Shown here piece after piece: positions 1-6,227 of a DNA stretch of 12,003 nt (positions within the stretch are counted from its first letter, which is position 1; every line of letters starts with the position of its first letter). The DNA comes from an uncultured Eubacteriales bacterium (lineage in GTDB: Bacteria > Bacillota > Clostridia > Oscillospirales > Oscillospiraceae). A model generated the notes under the pieces. It had not been told where the DNA came from. It searched no databases and worked only from the letters and a program-made list of their open reading frames with translations. The position numbers were made by a program, and so were the translations under genes. The stretch spans positions 1-12,003 of the forward strand of contig UQZR01000035.1 of the NCBI GenBank assembly GCA_900545585.1, read 5' to 3'.

Positions 1-57
1 CCGCCCCTTTTCTACTACCCGAAGGAGGGAGAAAATGAACCGAATCAATACCGTTGA
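1..57 (+). CDS. C-terminal end of an upstream element gene (partial)
   Basis: An open frame enters from the left edge and ends at TGA 55-57, encoding only PPLFYYPKEGENEPNQYR. Its last codons contain a strong Shine-Dalgarno sequence (AAGGAGGGAG, about 22-31) and the ATG at 35. That is the layout expected for a gene overlapping the next one in a tightly packed conjugation operon. Too little is visible to name the product, and a chance open frame of this length is possible. The overlap with the downstream ribosome-binding site is the only positive support. Confidence 0.35.
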   Translation, partial: PPLFYYPKEGENEPNQYR

Positions 58-341
58 AAGCAGAGTGCTTCAGATCCTGCGGACTGCCGTGCTTTGAGTC
101 CATCCGCAGAGCGAGGCAGCGTGTACAGTCCCTTTTCCCCGAACTGTCTCGAAAGGAAGTCAGAGAGAGTGACGGCGGCGTTGTTATCATCCGCTCCCTG
201 AACGACACCAAGACCGAGCTGAAAAACAGAGGCAAGACCACCGACGCAGTGGACGACCTCATCATCAAGTTCGGCTATGCCCCAAAGAAAAAGTTCAAGG
301 TGGTTGAGAGAAAGGACTGCTCCTGCCGTGAATCAAGGTAA
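35..341 (+). pseudogene. Small unrecognised element ORF, possibly frameshifted
   Basis: A strong ribosome-binding site (AAGGAGGGAG) precedes ATG 35, but that frame closes at TGA 95-97 after 20 codons. A second frame, open from TTG 54 to TAA 339-341 (95 codons), looks more like real coding: charged and basic, with a tail rich in Lys, Arg and Cys. Either the gene starts at the rare TTG, overlapping the preceding TGA, or one gene starting at 35 was broken by a one-base shift between about 54 and 97. I do not recognise the product. Its end overlaps the GTG start of the coupling-protein gene by 14 bp, as in a coupled operon. The region reads as an accessory gene of the conjugation module; function unknown. 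Confidence 0.4.
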
Positions 342-744
342 CGACCGGCGGGCGGCGGTCATCCTCTCCCTTATCGGTATCATTCCCGTGGTATGGCTCG
401 GACTTCTCATCGCTCCGTCCGTCAAGGGCGGGTTGCCGGAGATATTGACGAGCCTGATGAACGCGATGAACGACCCGTTCCATATCGAGCTTTGCGAGGA
501 CAGCGTAAAAGCTGTCCTCGTTTTGCTTCTCTGCTACGGAATGGGCGTCGGCATCTACTTCTCCACACGCAGGAACTACCGCAGGCGGGAGGAACACGGC
601 TCGGCAAAATGGGGCAGCGCCAGTGCCGTGAACAAAAAGTACGCACAGCAGCCCAAGAGCGAAAACAAGCTGCTGACGCAGAATGTGGCAATCGGGCTGA
701 ACGCCAAGAAACACCGCCGAAACCTCAACACGCTGGTAAAATAA
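328..744 (+). pseudogene. VirD4/TraG-like type IV coupling protein, N-terminal fragment
   Basis: The frame from GTG 328 encodes 138 residues resembling the start of the CD1115-family VirD4-like coupling proteins of Tn1549-type ICEs. These inner-membrane hexameric ATPases link the relaxosome to the type IV secretion channel. Two membrane helices are visible (about residues 9-30 and 60-79), then the basic segment with STRRNYRRREEHGSAKWG, a hallmark of the family. The frame ends at KHRRNLNTLVK-stop, where intact relatives run on into the glycine-rich Walker A loop. All nucleotide-binding motifs are therefore missing, and the fragment should not function as an ATPase. I chose GTG 328 because NQGNDRR follows it and AAAGGA lies upstream at 311-316; an in-frame ATG at 277 has less support. 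Homology ends near 738-741, marking the junction with the recombinase segment. Confidence 0.75.
495..530 (+). terminator. Terminator-like hairpin inside the coupling-protein coding sequence
   Basis: Two perfect 10-base arms, CGAGGACAGC (495-504) and GCTGTCCTCG (511-520), flank a GTAAAA loop. They are followed at once by TTTTGCTTCT. Stem, short loop and U-rich tail have the form of an intrinsic terminator on the + strand, although the site is inside codons 56-65 of the truncated coupling protein. Whether it terminates in vivo is not known, and the coding role alone could account for the sequence. Confidence 0.4.
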
Positions 745-787
745 TAGTGCCTTTGCAATGCCCGGTTGTCGGAAAGGAGATATGACA

Positions 788-2482
788 ATGGCAACAGCAA
801 ACTATATCAAAGGGCAAAGCGAAACCAAAATCACGGCGCTCTACTGCCGTCTTTCTCAAGACGATGGGCGGGAAGGCGACAGTAACTCCATATCGAATCA
901 AAAGGAGATTTTACTTGCATACGCACAGCGGAATAGTTTTCCGAACCCTCAGTTTTTCACGGATGACGGATTTTCGGGGACGACCTTCGACAGACCGAGT
1001 TTCATCCAAATGGAGAACATGGTGGAACAGGGCTTGGTAGATACCATCATCGTAAAGGATCTCAGTCGTTTTGGCAGGAATTATCTTGATGTGGGCAACT
1101 ACCTTGAAATCAAATACCCGACCCTCGGCGTCAGGTTCATTGCCATTCAGGAAAATGTAGATACCCTCAAGGAAACAGGCACGGAGATGATGCCGTTCAA
1201 CAACATATTTAACGAGTGGTATGCTGCTCAAACGAGCAAGAAAATCCGCGCGGTATGGAAGAACAAGGCGGCAAACGGCAAGCGGGTCAGTTCCTCCGTC
1301 CCGTTCGGCTATGTCAAGAACCCACAGGATAAGGAGGACTGGCTGGTAGACGAACCGGCAGCGGATATTGTGCGGAGAGTCTACGCACTCTGCCTTGACG
1401 GGCGAGGTCCGTTGCAGATCGCAAAGCAGCTTGAACAGGAAAAGGTTCTCATCCCTTCCGCCTATTACGCTTCGCTTGGCAGAAAAACAAGAAAGCAGTA
1501 TACCAACCCATACGCTTGGGATCAGAAAACCGTCGCCGGTATTCTTGCCAATCAGCAGTACACGGGCTGCACCGTGAACTTTATGACCACCACGGTCAGC
1601 TACAAGGTTCACAAGACCGTGTATAATCCAAAGGACGAGTGGCAGATCATCCCGAACACTCAGCCTGCCATCATCGACGAGGACACCTGGAAACGAGTAC
1701 AGGAGCTTCGTGAGAACCGCATCCGTCCGACAGCAACGGGTAGGACAAGCCTTTTTTCCGGCAAAGTGTTCTGTGCGGACTGCGGTTCAAAGCTCCATTT
1801 CTGTGCCGCCAAGAGCCTTAACGCCAATCAGGAGCATTACCGCTGCGCCAACTACAAAAGCGGCAGAGGAAACTGTCAGATACACTATATCCGCAATGTA
1901 GTGCTGGAAAAGATCGTGCTGGAAGCTATCAACAGCTTGGCGGACTTCGTTAGATGCTATGAACCGGTGTTTCTATACCTGATGGCGCAGAAAGACATCG
2001 TATCCAAGCGGACGGAAACAAACAGGCTCAAGTCCTCCATTGAAAGCGGAAAGCGGCGTATTCAAGACCTTGACAAGCTGATAGAGCGCATCTATGAGGA
2101 TCAGGTCCTCGGCAACATCTCAGCCGAACGCTATGCAAGAATGTCGATCAATTACGAAAACGAGCAGAGGGAGCTTGTCAAAAGGGTCGATGAGGACGAG
2201 AAAAGGCTTGTCAGTATAGAACAGACAAGCCTTGACCTGAAAACCCTGCTGAAAGTCCTGCGAAGCAGCACGGCATTTGAGGAGCTGACGCCAACGCTTG
2301 TCAACTCGCTGATACGGAGGATTGAGGTTCACAACAACGACAAGTCAAGCGGTCACTGCTCTGTGAAGGTGGACATTTACTTCACAGCCATCGGACTGAT
2401 TGACATTCCCACAGAGGACGAGATCAAAAGCCTGATGGAGAAAATACAGTCAAACCCGCAGGAATACAGGCTTACAGCCTAA
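788..2482 (+). CDS. Large serine recombinase (TnpX/TndX-type transposon integrase)
   Basis: A 564-residue site-specific recombinase expected to integrate and excise the element by serine-nucleophile chemistry. The N-terminal resolvase domain carries YCRLS (R21, catalytic S23), the DDGFSGTTFDRP segment (59-70) and KDLSRFGRN (90-98, with R94 and R97). A recombinase DNA-binding domain follows (about 165-310). Next is a zinc ribbon with C329, C332, C353 and C363, then a charged coiled-coil segment (about 410-480). A C-terminal DUF4368-like tail with YFTAIGLIDIP (531-541) completes the usual Tn4451/Tn5397 architecture at normal length. I prefer ATG 788, because AAGGAG at 774-779 is 8 nt upstream; ATG 782 is too close and ATG 758 has no Shine-Dalgarno sequence. 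No convincing promoter lies between 745 and 787, so expression may depend on upstream transcription. No catalytic residue appears lost. Confidence 0.92.
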   Translation: MATANYIKGQSETKITALYCRLSQDDGREGDSNSISNQKEILLAYAQRNSFPNPQFFTDDGFSGTTFDRPSFIQMENMVEQGLVDTIIVKDLSRFGRNYLDVGNYLEIKYPTLGVRFIAIQENVDTLKETGTEMMPFNNIFNEWYAAQTSKKIRAVWKNKAANGKRVSSSVPFGYVKNPQDKEDWLVDEPAADIVRRVYALCLDGRGPLQIAKQLEQEKVLIPSAYYASLGRKTRKQYTNPYAWDQKTVAGILANQQYTGCTVNFMTTTVSYKVHKTVYNPKDEWQIIPNTQPAIIDEDTWKRVQELRENRIRPTATGRTSLFSGKVFCADCGSKLHFCAAKSLNANQEHYRCANYKSGRGNCQIHYIRNVVLEKIVLEAINSLADFVRCYEPVFLYLMAQKDIVSKRTETNRLKSSIESGKRRIQDLDKLIERIYEDQVLGNISAERYARMSINYENEQRELVKRVDEDEKRLVSIEQTSLDLKTLLKVLRSSTAFEELTPTLVNSLIRRIEVHNNDKSSGHCSVKVDIYFTAIGLIDIPTEDEIKSLMEKIQSNPQEYRLTA

Positions 2483-2490
2483 TAGAGAAA

Positions 2491-2522
2491 ACGGTGCAAC
2501 CCCGAAAACGGGGTTACACCGT
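2491..2522. terminator. Strong hairpin between convergent recombinase and ileS genes
   Basis: The arms ACGGTG-C-AACCCCG and CGGGGTT-A-CACCGT pair through 13 base pairs with one C/A mismatch around an AAAA loop. The hairpin lies 8 bp after the recombinase stop. On the + strand it is followed by ATCCCTTTC, a poor U-tract. On the - strand it is followed by TTTTCTCT, a better one. It can therefore serve as a bidirectional terminator and may be the effective terminator of ileS. Confidence 0.65.
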
Positions 2523-2591
2523 ATCCCTTTCAAAAAACATCCTTACGGGGCTTTGGCTAAAGCGTGTCCTCCCTTTTTGCATGCAGGGAAA
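2523..2591. other. Probable element/chromosome boundary segment
   Basis: These 69 bp separate the recombinase-side hairpin from the ileS stop codon and contain no gene. The right attachment site of the element should fall here or inside the hairpin, because the recombinase lies to the left and an intact chromosomal ileS to the right. A short inverted repeat, GCTTT-GGCT-AAAGC on the - strand around 2551-2565, is visible but is not diagnostic. No tRNA or other usual integration target is present. The exact crossover site cannot be read without an empty-site comparison. Confidence 0.35.
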
Positions 2592-5360
2592 TCACTCGAT
2601 GACGGGGAGATCCTTGACCACGGCGGCGCAGCGGGGGCACAGCTCGGGGTGCTCCGCATCGCTGCCCACGGTGGGCAGGACCTTCCAGCAGCGCAGGCAC
2701 TTGGCGCCGGCGGCAGGGCGGACGGCCACGGCCTGCTCCGCGCCCACGTCCACACGGACCTGAGAGACGATGAGAGTATCGGCCAGGTCGGCGGCGTCCA
2801 TATCGGCCAGGAAGGCGTCCTCGGCGGTGACAGTCAGGTCCACCTCGGCCTCCAGACTCTTGCCGATGGTCTTGTCGGCGCGGGCCTGCTCCAGCGCGCC
2901 GTTGACGGCGGTGCGTAGGGCGGCGATGCGGGACCACTTGGCCATCTCGTCCTCGGTCAGGGCGTAGCCGCGGTAGGGCTGTACCATCTCGTTGAACAGG
3001 ACGTTGCGGGCATCGTCGGCGGAGCGGTGAGGCATGGCCAGCCAGACCTCATCGCAGGTGAAGGCCAGAATGGGAGCGAACATGCGGGTCATGGCGTCCA
3101 GGATCAGCCAGACAGCCGTCTGGGCGCTGCGGCGCTCCAGCCCGCTGGCCTCGCCGCAGTACAGGCGATCCTTGATGATATCGAAGTAGAAGGAGCTGAG
3201 ATCCACCACGCAGAAGTCGTTGATCATGTGGGACACCACATGGAACTCGTAGTTGTCGTAGGCGGCGAACACCTTCTCAATCAGGGCGTTCAGGCGGGTG
3301 ACGGCCCACTTGTCCAGAGGCAGCATCTCATCGGGCTGCACCAGATGGTCGGGATCGAAGCTCACCAGGTTATCCAGGCAGAACTTGCAGGTGTTGCGGA
3401 ACTTCAGATAGTTCTGGCTCAGCTGCTTGAAGATCTCGTCGGAGCAGCGGACATCCACGTGGTAGTCGGCGGAGCCGGCCCACAGACGCAGCAGGTCCGC
3501 GCCGTACTTGTCAAAGATCTCGGCGGGGTCCATGCCGTTGCCCAGAGACTTGTGCATGGCCTTGCCCTCGCCGTCCACGGTCCAGCCGTGGGTGACGCAC
3601 TCCTTGAACGGAGCGCCGCGGCCCAACGCGCCCACGGCCACCAGCAGGGAGGACTGGAACCAGCCGCGATACTGGTCAAGGCCCTCGATATACATGGTGG
3701 CGGGCCAGAAGTGCTGATCGCGCTCCATGGCGGCAAAATGGGTGGAGCCGGAGTCGAACCAACCGTCCAGGGTATCGGTCTCCTTCTCAAAGCCGGCGGA
3801 CTTGCCGCAGTGGGGGCAGGTGAAGCCCTTGGGCAGGATGTCGGCGGCGTCCATATCGAACCAGGCATTGGAGCCCTTCTCCTCAAACAGGCTGGCCACG
3901 GCCTCGATGCTCTCCTCGGTGCAGACGGGCTTGCCGCAGTCCTTGCAGTAGAACACGGGGATGGGCAGGCCCCAGCGGCGCTGGCGGCTGATGCACCAGT
4001 CGGTGCGCTCCAGGATCATGGAGCGCATGCGGTCTCTGCCCCAGGAGGGCACCCAGCGCACGTCCTCACAGGCGGCGATGGCCTCATCCTTGAAGGAGTC
4101 CACGGAGCAGAACCACTGGGGGGTGGCGCGGAAGATGATGGGCTGCTTGCAGCGCCAGCAGTGGGGATAGCTGTGGACGATGTCCTCACTGGCGAACAGG
4201 GAGCCGTTGTCCTTCATATCCTGAAGGATCACGGGGTTAGACTCGTCGGTGGTCATGCCCTCGTACTTTCCGGCGTAGGCGGTGTGCTTGCCCTGATCGT
4301 TCACGGGCACCACCATCTCCATACCGTAGCGCTTGCAGGTCACATAGTCGTCGGCACCGAAGCCGGGCGCCGTGTGGACGCAGCCGGTACCGGAATCCAT
4401 GGTGACATAGTCCGCCAGCACCAGACGGGAGGTCTTGGGCAGGAAGGGATGGAAGGCCAGCATGTTCTCGAAGAAGGAGCCGGGGTGGGTCTCCACGATC
4501 TCATAGCTGTCGAAGCCGCCGATCTTCATGACCTTGTCGGTCAGGGCCTCGGCCATGATATACAGCTCGCCGCTGGGGGCCTTCACCACCGCGTAGCTCT
4601 CGTCGGGATGCAGAGCGATGGCCAGGTTGCCGGGCAGGGTCCAGACGGTGGTGGTCCAGATCACGAAGTACAGCTTGCTGTGGTCCAGATGGGGCAGCCT
4701 GCCCAGATCATCGTGCATGGGGAACTTGACGTAGACAGTGGTGCAGGGATCGTCCTTATACTCGATCTCCGCCTCGGCCAGCGCCGTCTCGTCGTGAGGG
4801 CACCAGTACACGGGCTTGAGGCCCTTGTAGATGTGGCCGTTCCGGTACATTTTGCCGAACACCCGGACCTCCTGCGCCTCAAAGCCGGGGTCCATGGTCT
4901 TGTAGGGATGCTCCCAGTCGCCCACCACGCCCATGCGCTTGAAGCCGTCGCGCTGGACGTCGATGTAATGGTCGGCGAACTCATGGCAGGCGGTGCGGAA
5001 GTCCGCCACGCTCATGGCCTTGTGGTTCAGCTTGTTCTGCTTGATGATGGCGGACTCGATGGGCATGCCATGGTTATCCCAGCCGGGAATATAGGGGGTG
5101 TAGTAGCCGCGCATGGCGTACATACGGGTGATGAAGTCCTTCAGGGACTTGTTCAGGGCGTGGCCCATGTGCAGCGCGCCGTTGGAGAAGGGAGGGCCGT
5201 CGTGCAGGGAGAACAGGGGCTTGCCCTCGTTCTTCTTCAGCAGCTCGTTGTAGAGGTCGATCTCCTCCCAGTGCTTCAGCATGTCCGGCTCGCGCTTGGG
5301 CAGGCCGGCACGCATGGGGAAGCCGCTCTTAGGCATGTTCAGTGTCTTTTTGTATTCCAT
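2592..5360 (-). CDS. ileS: Isoleucyl-tRNA synthetase
   Basis: A 922-residue class I aminoacyl-tRNA synthetase that charges tRNA-Ile in the cytoplasm; the length is normal for bacterial IleRS. The HIGH box reads HMGH (residues 64-67). The editing (CP1) domain shows TTTVWTLPGN (237-246) and HTAPGFGADD (329-338), which remove mis-activated valine. Cysteine pairs near 472-480 and 515-518 and the C-terminal CLRCW...CPRC module are the usual zinc ligands. The KMSKS box is the variant AMHKS (601-605), keeping the second lysine. ATG 5360 is supported by AAGGAG 7 nt upstream and by the standard MEYKKTLNMP start; upstream in-frame codons belong to the T-box leader. The gene has its own promoter and T-box, so isoleucine starvation should induce it. 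The 3' end is complete although a mobile element abuts it. Confidence 0.97.
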   Translation of the reverse strand: MEYKKTLNMPKSGFPMRAGLPKREPDMLKHWEEIDLYNELLKKNEGKPLFSLHDGPPFSNGALHMGHALNKSLKDFITRMYAMRGYYTPYIPGWDNHGMPIESAIIKQNKLNHKAMSVADFRTACHEFADHYIDVQRDGFKRMGVVGDWEHPYKTMDPGFEAQEVRVFGKMYRNGHIYKGLKPVYWCPHDETALAEAEIEYKDDPCTTVYVKFPMHDDLGRLPHLDHSKLYFVIWTTTVWTLPGNLAIALHPDESYAVVKAPSGELYIMAEALTDKVMKIGGFDSYEIVETHPGSFFENMLAFHPFLPKTSRLVLADYVTMDSGTGCVHTAPGFGADDYVTCKRYGMEMVVPVNDQGKHTAYAGKYEGMTTDESNPVILQDMKDNGSLFASEDIVHSYPHCWRCKQPIIFRATPQWFCSVDSFKDEAIAACEDVRWVPSWGRDRMRSMILERTDWCISRQRRWGLPIPVFYCKDCGKPVCTEESIEAVASLFEEKGSNAWFDMDAADILPKGFTCPHCGKSAGFEKETDTLDGWFDSGSTHFAAMERDQHFWPATMYIEGLDQYRGWFQSSLLVAVGALGRGAPFKECVTHGWTVDGEGKAMHKSLGNGMDPAEIFDKYGADLLRLWAGSADYHVDVRCSDEIFKQLSQNYLKFRNTCKFCLDNLVSFDPDHLVQPDEMLPLDKWAVTRLNALIEKVFAAYDNYEFHVVSHMINDFCVVDLSSFYFDIIKDRLYCGEASGLERRSAQTAVWLILDAMTRMFAPILAFTCDEVWLAMPHRSADDARNVLFNEMVQPYRGYALTEDEMAKWSRIAALRTAVNGALEQARADKTIGKSLEAEVDLTVTAEDAFLADMDAADLADTLIVSQVRVDVGAEQAVAVRPAAGAKCLRCWKVLPTVGSDAEHPELCPRCAAVVKDLPVIE

Positions 5361-5396
5361 GTTGCGTCTCCTTTTATCCGGAATTTTTTGTTGAAA

Positions 5397-5438
5397 CAAA
5401 ATAAAAAGCGCCTTTGTCTCGTTAAGAGACAAAGGCGC
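5397..5438 (-). terminator. Intrinsic terminator of the ileS T-box
   Basis: On the - strand the arms GCGCCTTTGTCTC (5438-5426) and GAGACAAAGGCGC (5420-5408) pair perfectly over 13 bp with a 5-base TTAAC loop. The run TTTTTATTTTG follows. It lies directly downstream of the T-box sequence and is the switchable attenuator of the leader. Confidence 0.95.
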
Positions 5439-5666
5439 GTGAAAGCATCCTCTGCGGTACCACTCTTGCTGCCGCGGAAAGCGGCCACTCAGTCCCACCA
5501 GCCGTGGGTACGGGGTGATAACGGCCCGCTGCCGTCCGCGCTTACCGGCCAGAGGCCATCAGGCGGATGCTCGGGAGTGATACCCCAGACCGGCTGCCCG
5601 TCCGCCTTGCACCAAACGGCGGCTCTCTTCGCGCGGCAGGGAGGCGGGGCGCGTCTCCTTCATCGC
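5397..5666 (-). promoter_or_regulatory. Isoleucine T-box riboswitch controlling ileS
   Basis: The ileS leader contains the T-box hallmarks in order. Reading the - strand, Stem I opens with GCGATGAAGGAGAC (5653-5666). AGAGAG (5623-5628) and GGTGCAAG (5606-5613) follow, then the specifier loop with GGTATCACTCCCGAG. The specifier triplet is ATC (5579-5581), followed by the expected purine, and reads isoleucine. The T-box sequence AGAGTGGTACCGCAGA (5451-5466) offers TGGT to pair with the ACCA end of uncharged tRNA. An intrinsic terminator follows. Uncharged tRNA-Ile should stabilise the antiterminator and allow ileS transcription; charged tRNA should leave the terminator to form. This follows the established class-I T-box mechanism; the motifs are read directly from the sequence. 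Confidence 0.96.
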
Positions 5667-5696
5667 AGTTGTACGGTGTTTCCTTAAGATAACGCT

Positions 5697-5725
5697 ACTA
5701 TACTCACAAAATTAGCCCTTGTCAA
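5697..5725 (-). promoter_or_regulatory. Sigma-A promoter of ileS and its T-box leader
   Basis: On the - strand a consensus -35 box TTGACA (5725-5720) is separated by exactly 17 bp from TATAGT (5702-5697), which matches the -10 consensus at five of six positions. Transcription should begin near 5690, about 25 nt before Stem I, leaving a leader of about 330 nt. It is one of the two best promoter matches in the window. Confidence 0.88.
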
Positions 5726-5735
5726 TGGCTATTTT
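5708..5735 (-). terminator. Terminator-like hairpin at the end of the comM-thiI-cinA group, overlapping the ileS promoter
   Basis: On the - strand AAAATAGCC (5735-5727) can pair with GGCT-A-ATTTT (5717-5708) with one bulged A; the loop contains the ileS -35 box TTGACA. The second arm ends in ATTTTG, a short U-rich tail. It begins 18 bp after the stop codon of the membrane-protein gene, a natural position for the operon terminator. A weaker A6/T6 pairing lies at 5741-5756. Moderate confidence: the stem is A+T-rich and short. Confidence 0.4.
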
Positions 5736-5753
5736 GCCGAAAAAACCGATTTT

Positions 5754-6224
5754 TTACAGGATACCGGCCAGCGAAAGCAGGCCCACCGCGCCCATAAACG
5801 TGTAGATGACGCCGCAGACGGTGAGTACCACGGTGACGATCTTGTAGACGGGACTCTCCTTTTTCGTGTGCTTGAAGCGGCGGATATAGAACAGGGACAG
5901 GCAGGCGATGCCCAGCAGCAGGGAGGACAGGGAGCTCAGCAGGATGCTGTCCTTATACACCGCCAGACGCAGGATCAGCACCACGATAATGGCGGCGAAC
6001 AGCACCGCCAGCCAGATGTTCAGCCAGGTAGGGAGCTTCACCCGCTCCTGCTGGTTGGCCTTTTCGATGATCTTCTGGGTCACGGGATTGCCGGCGTAGC
6101 CGGCGTAATTGCTGTTTTTCTTCTTCTGGTGTACGTTTTTGTTGGGGTTGCCCCGGGCCTTGCGGCGGGCTTCCTCCTGATTGGCGTACTGGTTGACGCC
6201 GGGCCGGTAACTGTTTTTGGACAT
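5754..6224 (-). CDS. Small three-helix membrane protein, function unknown
   Basis: A 156-residue protein with a strongly basic, Asn/Lys-rich and probably disordered N-terminus (residues 1-65). Three hydrophobic segments follow (about 67-89, 94-114 and 127-155), so it should be an integral membrane protein with no cleavable signal peptide. I do not recognise a named family, and no catalytic motif is visible. ATG 6224 is chosen because the GGAGGAG Shine-Dalgarno sequence at the very end of cinA sits 8 nt upstream. The cinA stop lies only 3 bp from this start, so translation is probably coupled. It is the last gene of the comM-thiI-cinA group. A role tied to competence or envelope function would be a guess from position only. 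Confidence 0.82.
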   Translation of the reverse strand: MSKNSYRPGVNQYANQEEARRKARGNPNKNVHQKKKNSNYAGYAGNPVTQKIIEKANQQERVKLPTWLNIWLAVLFAAIIVVLILRLAVYKDSILLSSLSSLLLGIACLSLFYIRRFKHTKKESPVYKIVTVVLTVCGVIYTFMGAVGLLSLAGIL

Positions 6225-6227
6225 GGG

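Larger units (their letters stand above)
1..2540 (+). mobile_element. Integrase end of a Tn1549/Tn4451-type conjugative element, apparently decayed
   Basis: This segment carries a conjugation gene (a VirD4-type coupling protein, truncated) and a large serine recombinase, all on the + strand. It is visibly less G+C-rich than the genes to its right. Its right boundary must lie between the recombinase stop (2482) and the ileS stop (2592). I could not place the exact attachment site, because the left end is outside the window and no direct repeat can be compared. The coupling protein is cut before its ATPase core and is followed within 50 bp by the recombinase, an order not expected in an intact ICE. 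I infer an internal deletion or a nested insertion followed by deletion. The recombinase itself looks complete, so mobility of the end cannot be excluded. Confidence 0.7.

Noticed and set aside
738..2560. A self-contained 1.8-kb mini-transposon made only of the recombinase
   Set aside because: The flanks are not two halves of one target: virD4 lies on the left and ileS on the right. No terminal repeats or target duplication were seen, so a simple insertion does not explain the layout.
2592..2700. Possible truncation of ileS by the inserted element
   Set aside because: The C-terminal zinc module CLRCW...CPRC and a natural short tail are present, and the total length of 922 residues is normal.
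3027..5687. Very long open frame (886 codons) on the + strand opposite ileS
   Set aside because: The translation is low-complexity, rich in Gly, Ala, His and Val, the usual mirror of a G+C-biased gene. ileS on the other strand has all its catalytic motifs.
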